From Pollenia angustigena (taxonomy: Eukaryota > Arthropoda > Insecta > Diptera > Polleniidae): DNA of 64,000 nucleotides. The stretch spans positions 233,677,803 through 233,741,802 of the forward strand of contig OV884059.1 of NCBI GenBank assembly GCA_930367215.1. Direction: 5' to 3'. Under the pieces are notes generated by a model. That model was not told where the DNA came from. It saw only the letters and a program-made list of their open reading frames with translations, and made no database searches. A program made the position numbers and the translations under genes. Shown here piece by piece: positions 55,661 through 64,000 of the stretch. Positions within the stretch are counted from its first letter, which is position 1. Every line of letters starts with the position of its first letter.

Positions 55661-56241
55661 AAATTAACCATAAATGTTTTTAGTTACATTTGGTAACAAA
55701 AAGATTGATCATTATTAGCCCGTGAGGAAAACAGAAAACCTCAATAATAATAATAATAATATTAAACAAAACATTGATCATAAAACAAAAATAGAAATTT
55801 AAATTTTTTTAGTGATTGTGTAGACGTAGACAATCCTTAATACCGTTCGTAACTATTTTCAAGAAAGAGCCGAGCATTTAAGAGTGTTCTGTTCTTCGTT
55901 AAAAAACAGAACATTTGTAGTTACGCTGTAGACAAACATTATATTTTAGTGTTCTATATTGTTTCTTTTTTTACACATTGATAAAGAAAAGGGACAAACA
56001 AAAAATTTTAGCAACGACCGCACTGCGATCAGCTTGTGTATGTGTTTTGTTTGTGCAAAATTATTTTGCTGGCTTTTAGTTTTTTTTTTGTATATGTATT
56101 TTGTTTTTGTAAAAAATGTTTGGGTTTTCCAGCCAAAAGGGACGAACATTATTGAGCCGAACCGAACACAATGAAGTTTGTGGATTAAAAAAACCGAACG
56201 GAATTAAATGTTCTCATCTTTTGTTGAGTTTGATAAAAGCA
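55661..56241. other. AT-rich stretch with CCGAAC/GTTCGG motifs
   Basis: Short 'gaacac/gtgttc' and 'ccgaac' motifs recur here and at 56160-56200 and 56575-56630, perhaps ends of a decayed TIR element. No target duplication or protein was found. Confidence 0.3.
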
Positions 56242-56473
56242 GGGGCTTGATTCTGGCAGTCGTGATCGAGTACTTTCTCGATTCGAAAGCAATTTAGTAT
56301 CTAATTATTTCAGTCAACACTGAACGAATCGGAATTATATTTTTGGTGCTGCAAAGCATTTAATTGAGTTTCACAATACTGAAAAAATAATTTCGATTCG
56401 TTTAGCATCGACTGAAATAAAATTTCTTTCGAATCGAACAAGTACTCGATCGCGATTGCCAGAATTAGGCCCC
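56242..56473. mobile_element. palindromic MITE with GGGGC..ATTCTGGCA ends
   Basis: The inverted ends run about 48 bases: GGGGC, then ATTCTGGCA, GATCGAGTACTT and TCGATTCGAAAG, with a few mismatches. No clear target duplication. 232 bp, non-coding. Confidence 0.65.
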
Positions 56474-57589
56474 AGTATTATTTTTGTGTTCGGAAGATGA
56501 CTAACAAGGAAACGTTATTTTTTTTTTAATGATTTTCTACACAAACACTGTTAGCGTTTGTGTTTTCCACAAATCTACCGAACCGAACACTAAGGAGCGA
56601 TATGTAGTGTTTATTTTCGAACACTGGTTTGGTATGATGGAAATAAAAAAAAATTGATATAAGTACTCTCTCTGAACATACCAAGTATTGCCTACCAAGT
56701 ATGACCGTCTAATAAGCTCTTATAACGAAATTTGATTCTGGCTTCACTTAAGCATTTCGGATAACACAGTTCACCAGTATGACCTACGGGCTCCCGCAGA
56801 TTTGGTACAATTATACACTGACGGATCTTGGACTTTTTATATACAGTTTCCCAGTTGTCGTAATTTGTAACCAAAATAACATCCTCTTAAACTACAGTGC
56901 TTTGTTCAGAACTGTGAAGTTGAGAACAGAAACGCATTAAAGTTTTTGTTTACAATTACAATAGCAACAACAACAGCAGCAAGAACAACGCAACAAAGCA
57001 AAACAAAACGAGTGAATGAATGAATGAATGTGTTATTGAGAGACGTGCTTTATTTATTTGTAAATTTGTATGGGTAAATGGGGTTTGTATATATGTGTGT
57101 GTTTGTGTAAAATGTATTGCAAAATGATGAGAAATGTATGACTTGGAGTATTCAACCTTGTATTTGTATTGTTTGAACAAGAAAATGTCGTTAAATTTGC
57201 ACTTTGTCTGGGGAGTAGAAGAACAAAAAACAAACAATTTTTTTTTTTTTAAATATATTTAGTACATTTTTCATGGTATTAAACCACGTACCATGATGAT
57301 TTTATATGACTTTTTTCTTTCTTCTTTAATCAGATAAAATGACGACAATACACATCACTTAGTTGTAAAGGTGTTATGATTTGAAGTTTGTTGTTGTTGT
57401 TGTTTTTTTTAGCGAGTTGCTTGTTTACTTTTTAATTTAGTATCTATTAATATTATAATTGGAAATTATTTAAATGTCTTTAATGCAACTACCTGTTTAA
57501 GTCTGTTTGCGCAAACACTCGCAGGTAAAACCCATTTTTCAATTTGGATATCCTTCAAGAAAAATATTATTACCGAATATTTTTAATAA
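56474..57589. other. AT-rich stretch with simple repeats, no gene recognised
   Basis: It includes (GAAT)n at about 57010-57030 and (TTG)n at about 57385-57405. Frames are short. Confidence 0.35.
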
Positions 57590-59345
57590 CGGTTATACGC
57601 CCAAGGGCACACTTCCACTCAAAGACCCATGCGGTCCATTGTGAATCCCTTCAATATAGAGTAAAAATAAAGAGAAAAGTGAGGAAGAAAGTAATTGACA
57701 GATGAATTTAAGATAGTTGACATAGAAACAGTTGACCAATTTCCCTGACAAGCCCCAGCAGATCGACTGGCTTACATCCAGCGATGGACCCCAGTCCGTC
57801 CTCAAATCTATCTCCTATCCATGTCTGAGGCTTGGACAGTGGCACAGTACATGCTCAATTGTCTCTAGCTCCTCAAAATCCTCGCATAACCTGTTGAAGT
57901 CCAGGTTGGTATTGTCTCATTTACTCGTAAAAGCCCTAACAGAGCAATGATCCGTTAAGAACCCTATAAGAGTCCTTAGACTATTCCTTTCCAACCCTAT
58001 TATAACCCTGGTTACCCTATGCCCTAGACACCCTCCTTATGTCATGGAAATGACATAAGGGGGATTCTACCCCCGTCCCTTAAACCTATGACAAGATTCG
58101 AACTCTCTATCGCGAGTACGTGTCCGGATAACCAACACAGCCTGACCGTGAATGGCCCCATGAGCTCTCTCAGAGCATTCCTATACTGTGCGACCAGGAG
58201 CGATCGCAACGTATAATTTGTCAATGCCCAGAGCGTGGCCTGATTATCGACGTAAATTGTTACCACAGACCACCTACGATGTGCTCTAGTATAACCTCCG
58301 CCGACCTCCAGACGCTATGATCTTAGCTTGAAAGACACTGCACTCATCCGGGAGGCTGAATGACCTTTTCACGTCAGTGTCAGCAATATAAACACCGGCA
58401 CCAGTGCCAGTGTCCATTTTGGACCTGTCCGTTAATACTGCTCACACCTCAAACCGCCCGTTGGATCCACGCCAATCATCCCTATTTGGGAACTCTACTG
58501 GTGGTGTACCACCAAAGTCTAAGATCATAATCCTATGATCCGAGATAGACCCCAATTCTTACCGATAGAGTTTCTGCATGTGTAGTAGACATTGAGTTCC
58601 CTTCTCATCCTCTCCTCTTCCAAGACAGTTTACAGTTGAACTCGGCGCCATCCAACACTGCCCCCCTAAAACCTTCTTTATTATATCTTCTGGTGAAAAG
58701 CACCAGTTCTGTTTTCACAGGATTTACACCCAGCCCGAACATTCCCTGCATAATTTCACTGATCGTGGACAAAAAATTTCCCCTGACCAGCAGAACTATG
58801 TCATTCGCAACGAATTTCCTACCCATGGAATCAAATGACCTAAGAATCCAGTTCACCAGTTCAAGTAACCACAATAGAGGCGATAGTATCCCCCTGTGGT
58901 GTCCCCCTGGTAACCTTCCTCCGTGTATTATGATCCCCCAGCCTCGAGTTGATAATCCTGCTGCTTAGCATGCAGACTATCCACTCCACTAGAAAGTCCT
59001 TAACTCCCAGCTCTACCAAAAAATCCCTATTTGCCTCAATCTTAATGTTGTTAAACGGCTCCTTTTATATCCAGAAACGCGGCAAGAGTATATTTATATT
59101 GCCCTAGGACGTGCTCAATATAAGCCGTCACCTCATGTAGCGCTCTCAACAGATTTACCCTTAATGTAGACATGTTGAGCGCTGCTTATGAGGTAGGTAT
59201 TAATATTACTCCTAAGATACTCCTATCAGTCTCTCGAGAGTCTTCACCAAAAACAAGATAGACTAATAGGCCGGAAATCCCCCGGCTTCGAGTGGCTTGC
59301 TCTACCAGCCTTACATATAAAAATTACCCTGACCTCCAGCCCCTT
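57590..59345 (-). pseudogene. LINE with RT and RNase H, decayed
   Basis: GC-richer than its surroundings. Minus-strand order: INSRLGDHNTRRKVTRGTPQG (about 58960-58890, RT box B); ANDIVLLVRGNFLSTISEIM (box C, with the first residues of YADD altered, about 58800); GVNPVKTELVLFTRRY; then an RNase H stretch VTIYVDNQATLWALTNYTLR and GPFTVRLCWLSGH (58042-58266). The C-terminal domain follows, with VIIGLERNSLRTLIGFLT and LCEDFEELETIEHVLCHCPS, ending SGSVPLGV at 57593. RT plus RNase H fits I-like/R1-like clades. Numerous stops and frameshifts. No tail was identified at 57590. Confidence 0.8.
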
Positions 59346-60286
59346 GGCAGATACCTTTAATCTTTTGTGGCATTTCCAGAATATGATCACCAGCAGAAAA
59401 AGTGCATCGTCCTGGATATTGCAGAGGATAAAATCCGTCGAAATCTAGACAACTCGTTAATATTATCGATGGCTTCACAGAACTGCCTTAATGATGATCG
59501 CTTTGTCCTTTTTAGATCAAGGTTATGTTCAAATATGACAATAATTTGCTGACCTTTAATGATTGTTTGGTCTTACCCTTTCGACCCGGATGGTACATAT
59601 GAGTACCACTGTAAGTTTAAACATCCCTAACAGCTTCAAATTTAATGTTGCTGGGTTGCGAAATGTCCCTTAAAGTCTTTAAAGTCTCCTGACCGTTTTT
59701 TGTAAGTGCATAGCATGGTTTTTGCATGATATTATGCGCGAAAGTTTATTTTACCGGACGGTTGGTACTTATTTGTATCATATAACATCCCGAATGGTAC
59801 GATGATGTACCACAACCCCCACAACCCGGACGGTTGGTACTTATTTGTACCACATAACATCCCGAATGGTACAACGATGTACCACAACCCCCACAACCAT
59901 CACAGCCACCAATCATTGTTTTTTTGATTTTCTTTTACCGATAAATTATATATTACTAAAAAATTCAGTTCCAATCAAAAATTTTGTTTTACCATTGCTA
60001 TTCGAAAGCCGGGTCGAAAGGGTTAAATGAACAATAGTATTTTCCTCTTGTCCAAGAGTAACATGCTAAAATAAAAAAACGACAACTAAAAGTATTATGG
60101 TCACTTTAATCTCACTTATTGTTAGCGCAAATTCACTAATCCTATATTTTGCTTGTTCGTTATTACACCACACTGTACGGTCAGCTATTTACAGAACGGT
60201 AACAGTGAAAGTTTCCAAATTTCAAACAAATTGTTTGGTTATCACTACAAAAAATCTGTGAAAGAGCGAGAAAATCCTACCTTAAG
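59346..60286. repeat. spacer with a ~72-bp tandem duplication
   Basis: 'ggacggttggtacttatttgta' with the following 50 bases occurs twice in tandem (about 59756-59825 and 59828-59895). A third partial 'ggtacatatgagtacca' lies near 59592. The rest shows no gene. Confidence 0.7.
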
Positions 60287-60339
60287 CTATCGTTAAGTTG
60301 TGAAAACGGGCCTTCGTCTAGTCTTTTTCTTTTCACTAT

Positions 60340-60480
60340 GAAATATTGGTACAATAAAACTTTATTCAAAGTACTGGCCATCGTTAGGTAGGAACTTTTC
60401 CATATTCCCGGTAGCATATGGATTCCGAACTTTAAAAAAATGCTTATTTTTAAAAGGATCAGAAGGAATGAAGCCAATTT
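60340..60480 (-). pseudogene. mariner-like transposase C-terminal tail
   Basis: The minus strand reads RNPYATGNMEKFLPNDGQYFE and a stop. The EK.(V)..DGQYF ending is the usual tail of mariner transposases. Only about 20 codons and some 3' sequence remain. Confidence 0.45.
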
Positions 60481-60529
60481 TTAAACCTTTTTCTGATGTT
60501 AAGTGTTTTAAATTAAGAGCGTTTTTCAT

Positions 60530-61080
60530 CGATCGAAAGAAATGTCAATCGGGCCAGACCCTTCTCCCAATGTTCTTTTTAAAGCTTCAAGCTGATCATG
60601 AAACTCGATAGCCCGATAAGGGCAACATTTTACGTTGCCTTGTCTGGGCTTGGTATTCCAGCAAAGATCGTTCGATTTAGTATAACGACCTTGCAAAACA
60701 CAAAAAGCTCCATCAACACAGAATAAACCTCTCCAGCCATTTTTGTACCAAGCGGGGTTTTAGGCAAGGCGATGCATTATCATATGACTTCTTTGACCTA
60801 CTGATCGAGAAGATTTAGCTACAAACAAAAATCAAAAACAATGCCATTATTTACAACAAGTATCATGCTGCTTGCTTATGCTGACAATATTGACATCACT
60901 GGTCTTAGAATACAAGCAGTAAGTGGAGCTTTTGCAAAACTCGAAAAGCATCTTAGCGTTTCGGACAACGTATAGCGATCGAAAACTACTGGCTACAAAT
61001 TTTATAATATCTTTACTAATTTCATATTTTTGTCGCAAATATATCGATCTTAAACTCAAAATCAATTCATTTTATTTCTA
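60530..61080 (+). pseudogene. reverse transcriptase fragment of another LINE
   Basis: Plus strand, several frames: SGLGIPAKIVR (about 60640); RGFRQGDALSYDFFDLLIEK (about 60755, RT box B); and LLAYADNIDITGLRIQAVSG (about 60870, box C with the second D of YADD changed to N), then FAKLEKHLS. Stops and frameshifts are frequent. The GFRQGDALS..YADDIDIIG type is distinct from the two other LINEs here. Confidence 0.75.
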
Positions 61081-61089
61081 TAAAAAAAT

Positions 61090-61800
61090 TTGCATTTTCC
61101 TTTGAATACCCCTAATTCTCCAGACTCATTTAAATACAGAAATACTATTGTTCAATCAGATGCCGTTGTTGTTGTTGGTGCAGCTGTATTTGTGTAGTAG
61201 CAGTAGAGCAACAACTGTTGTTGTATTAGCAGCAACAGTTGAGATGGCAGTAGCATCTATACATCTCGTTGCTGTTAAGGGCAAATAAGAAACAATCATG
61301 ATACATCTAACAAAATGCTCTCACTCACAAATCAGCCTCTGGCTCAAACATCAAATCGCATTTTACTCGATTTGCATTTGCATTTTATGCGCATTTTTTA
61401 TTTTGTTGTTTTTTGTTATTAGTTTCATGTCGTCATTGTCATATTTAAGTCTGTAGTGAAAATAAACTCGTTTTTCTTTCGCTATAGAAAATTACAGACA
61501 TAAAGACACACTCTGACACAATTGTATTGGTAGTTGTAACTAAGTTAATATTGTTGCCCAGCGGTTAAAAGAATGTGTAAAGAGGCGTAATAGAAGGCCT
61601 TATTTAGCAGACAATACTTATTTCATTCATCATAGGTTTTCATTGGGATCAACCCCTTCACAGTCCCTTCTTCTTTCAGAAATTGCTTAAGGCTTTCAGA
61701 TGCAGGACTTTTAAAACTGATATATAAATATTTTGAGGCCTACCAAAGTAACCGAAAATACGTAAACGTTTAAAGGGAAACAGAAAATTTCACAAAGTGT
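61090..61800. other. spacer with CAA/CAG-rich patch, no gene recognised
   Basis: Trinucleotide-rich sequence (gttgttgttg, agcagtagagcaacaac) at about 61160-61240. No supported feature otherwise. Confidence 0.35.
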
Positions 61801-61826
61801 ATATAAGTGCTGGTTCACACACGTTA

Positions 61827-61968
61827 GTGCTGGTTCACACACGTCAAGTTTGAATCGTCAAGTCTTGAGCTTTTAGGAGAGAAGGGCAAAGAGAATGCCA
61901 TTTCTTTTCCCCTCTTTCCCAAAAACTCAAGACTTGACGAGTCAAACTTGACGTGTGTGAACCGGCAC
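61827..61968. mobile_element. palindromic MITE GTGCTGGTTCACACACGTCAAG, TA TSD
   Basis: The ends GTGC(T/C)GGTTCACACACGTC are inverted over about 60 bases and flanked by TA (61825-61826, 61969-61970). The tip sequence is repeated once more immediately outside (61806-61825), a 20-bp tip duplication. Confidence 0.75.
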
Positions 61969-62073
61969 TAACTAATAAATTTTATGTTTTGTTATTGGTG
62001 TGTTTTGTATAAAAAATAAAAAAACGTCTTGAACGTCAATGGAATGTTCAGTTTAACAATAAAACTGAGAAAA

Positions 62074-62442
62074 TGTTGAATGTGAACCACCCTTTAACGT
62101 CAAGTTTTGCTCTGCATTTCATTTGTCATTTCTCAATTTCAGAGTAAATCAATTTGAACAATGAAAAGACACACAATCGAGCAACGCGTTAAAGTTATTC
62201 AGGCTTATTATGAAAATGAGCGTTCAAATCAAAATGTATATCGTACACTTCGTGATTTTTTCTGTCAATCGTCCAAATGTGCGTAGAATCGGAAAAATCG
62301 TGCAAAAATTTACGCAAGCCGGGTCTGTAGGAGAAGTGAAAACACCAGTGCATACTCATACAGCTCGTACTGCAGAAAATATTGCAGCTGTTCGCGATAG
62401 TGCGGCTGAAGAGACGTCCTCCTCAACTCGTCGCCGCACATA
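62074..62442 (+). pseudogene. DD41D transposase N-terminal fragment
   Basis: The start MKRHTIEQRVKVIQAYYENE is at 62161. A frameshift near 62265 is followed by VNRPNVRRIGKIVQKFTQAG and RTAENIAAVRDSAAEETSSS to STRRRT. It is cut at about 62442 by a new element tip. It belongs to the same subfamily as 43818-45095. Confidence 0.75.
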
Positions 62443-64000
62443 GGGGTTTTTTGCCAATCTAGCCGGACATTACTTTTTGTTTTAGCTTATATTGCTTCTT
62501 AAAAGTTATTGAGTGCCCCTAGATCGATGAAACTTGGCAGAAATATGTGATATTGTCATAGGCAGGTAAACGTCAAAAATAAATAAAATCGGACCAAGGA
62601 GGAAAAGGTCCCCCCTAGAAGAACTAATCCAACCTCTGAAAAATGCAATTTTTTTTTAACTTTTTCCATACTTTTGTTTGGCAAATGCAACTTTTAACGT
62701 CGGCGAAAGTTAAAAAACCTAAAATAAGACCCATGAGATCGTAAAATTACACTTTTCGCCCCCGCCCCCTTTTGAGGGCGGTTACATAAAATAATATTTA
62801 AAAAAAATGTAAATATTAAAAGAAATAGATTACTAACGCCTTAATACTATAAAAATTAAATTTTTGAACTTTAATGGGTAGGGGGAGGTATCCCTCCAAA
62901 CACCCTCCCGGAACGACCCTGTAAAAATTTTTTTTTTTTTTTTGTTAATTTCCAAAACATATTAATTTTTAAGATTTTATGTGACTTTTATGTATTTTAT
63001 AGTATTTAATTTATCTGAAAATAATTAATATATTCGTAATAATAACTTATTTATAATAGTAACAGCAAATTTTATTTAAAATAAAAACAACTAATTTATT
63101 TAAAATAACTTCTCTTTTGCACTAAGATGATGATGAGTGCCATGGTTCTTCTTCGTCTGCTTCTTCAAAATCCTCTTCTGAATCTGAATTCTCTTCAGAG
63201 CCAAGTACAGGTGGAAGCATAAAAGAAATTGCTTCTTTCGTAAAGGGTAATGACTTTTTTTTTGGAGTTGGTCTTATGCTAGTAATCAGTGGGTCAGAAC
63301 TGAGCAAAATTCTATTTATAACATCTTTGTTACACTGAACCCTCGAAAACTTTCTAGCAAAATTCTGCCTGTAAAGCCGAAAATGTTTATTTCGTGCCTC
63401 AGACGCTTCTTCTGATAATAGCCCGATAGGCAACAATGCCTCACTCATTACAGTTGCGCTATGTACTAAAATCTTTTAAAAATATTTTAATAAAATATTT
63501 GAATTTCTTTAAGCATTGATTTACTACTGATATGTCACTATCTCCCTGACATTTTGAAATTTCGCACAATTTTCTAACTAAAAATTGTAATTTCTCTTCA
63601 ACGAGTTTAGAACTACATTCTTGTATAATTTGGAATAACTCTAATTTCGTATACACTTTTTCCATTTTACTCTCGAAGCTTCAAAATGGTTCTGATAACA
63701 ATTTTATGCAATAACCACAATATATATTTAAAAAAACTAGGTACCTAGAGCCCAGATTTTATTTTTTATTATATATTATTTTTGTTGTTAATGATTTTAA
63801 AAGTTATGCAAAACAGGTACATTTATTTTGCTCCATAAAATAACGTCATTTAGCGGCCGCACAGGTGGTTAAAACCCGTTACTTACTGTTTCGCACATCC
63901 CTTTTATATACAGGGAATATTAGTCTTAGATGTAATAATTTAAATAAAAAACATCTACGTACAACCAACACATTTTATGACTGACGAAAGGGTATCTATC
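62443..64000 (-). mobile_element. TAGGGGTTTTTTGCC-tipped element running out of the window
   Basis: The transposase fragment is interrupted exactly where 'taggggttttttgccaatct' begins. AT-rich and G/C-run sequence (aggtccccccta, cgcccccgccccc) follows, and then a minus-strand coding remnant (63122-63690). The far end is beyond 64000, so the target duplication cannot be checked. A hAT-like TAGGG tip is inference. Confidence 0.45.
63122..63690 (-). pseudogene. unclassified transposon-associated protein fragment
   Basis: The upstream frame (63459-63665) starts MEKVYTKLELFQIIQECSSK. The downstream frame reads KILVHSATVMSEALLPIGLL, then SEEASEARNKHFRLYRQNFA, SRVQCNKDVINRILLSSDPL and an acidic tail (SEEDFEEADEEEPWH) to 63122. 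They join by a frameshift near 63455-63470. From memory, LPIG.LSEEA.EARNK is a conserved block in uncharacterised insect proteins linked to mobile elements; no enzyme motif is visible. The rest of the protein would lie beyond the window or be lost. Confidence 0.5.

Noticed and set aside
55880..56630. hAT-like element bounded by AGTGTTC motifs
   Set aside because: The motif is scattered several times, flanks do not match, and no consistent border could be chosen.

Overview
This window looks like repeat-dominated nuclear DNA from an insect, most likely a higher (schizophoran) fly. The basis is its AT-rich composition, the several INE-1/DINE-1-like (Helentron-associated) repeats with their usual 'ataccct...aaagtatatatatt...gccatgtccgtc' signature, the Tc1, DD41D mariner-like and hAT elements, and the non-LTR retrotransposon remnants. 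The order Diptera is inference; the species is not determinable. I found no convincing host gene: every coding segment I recognise belongs to a mobile element, and only one is intact.

Layout. 1-5 kb: tRNA-headed retroposons and a four-deep nest (tRNA-like repeat copy, interrupted by a pogo-like TIR element at 2247-3867, which carries a CCCAGC-ended MITE, which carries a tRNA-derived SINE). 6.5-10.7 kb: a DINE-1-like element, MITEs and a hAT deletion derivative full of TATCGATA. 13.0-17.1 kb: a foldback-type element holding an intact Tc1-like transposon (14864-16640, transposase 15356-16366) with doubled terminal motifs. 17.8-19.7 kb: a TAGGGTGTCCC-ended element with an exact 8-bp target duplication and part of an unfamiliar protein. 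21.25-23.93 kb: a 469-bp tandem array derived from the 13-17 kb element. 24-36.4 kb: MITEs, DINE-1-like elements (one containing a 566-bp tandem array and a dead DD41D element), and two related hAT copies. 36.6-48.2 kb: more MITEs, hAT derivatives, DD41D wrecks and a 9-bp-TSD MITE. 48.4-50.5, 57.6-59.3 and 60.5-61.1 kb: dead LINEs. 50.7-55.56 kb: a 560-bp tandem array arranged as a giant inverted repeat, followed at 55.6 kb by a hammerhead-like motif. 62.1-64 kb: a DD41D 5' fragment abutting an element that leaves the window.

How it works together: this is a transposon graveyard with one apparently functional Tc1-like element. The repeated theme is conversion of dispersed elements into tandem arrays (469, 560 and 566 bp, plus ~130-155 bp monomers inside DINE-like elements). 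Exact target-site duplications (TA, TTA, 8 bp, 9 bp) at many TIR pairs allow element borders to be fixed directly from the sequence.
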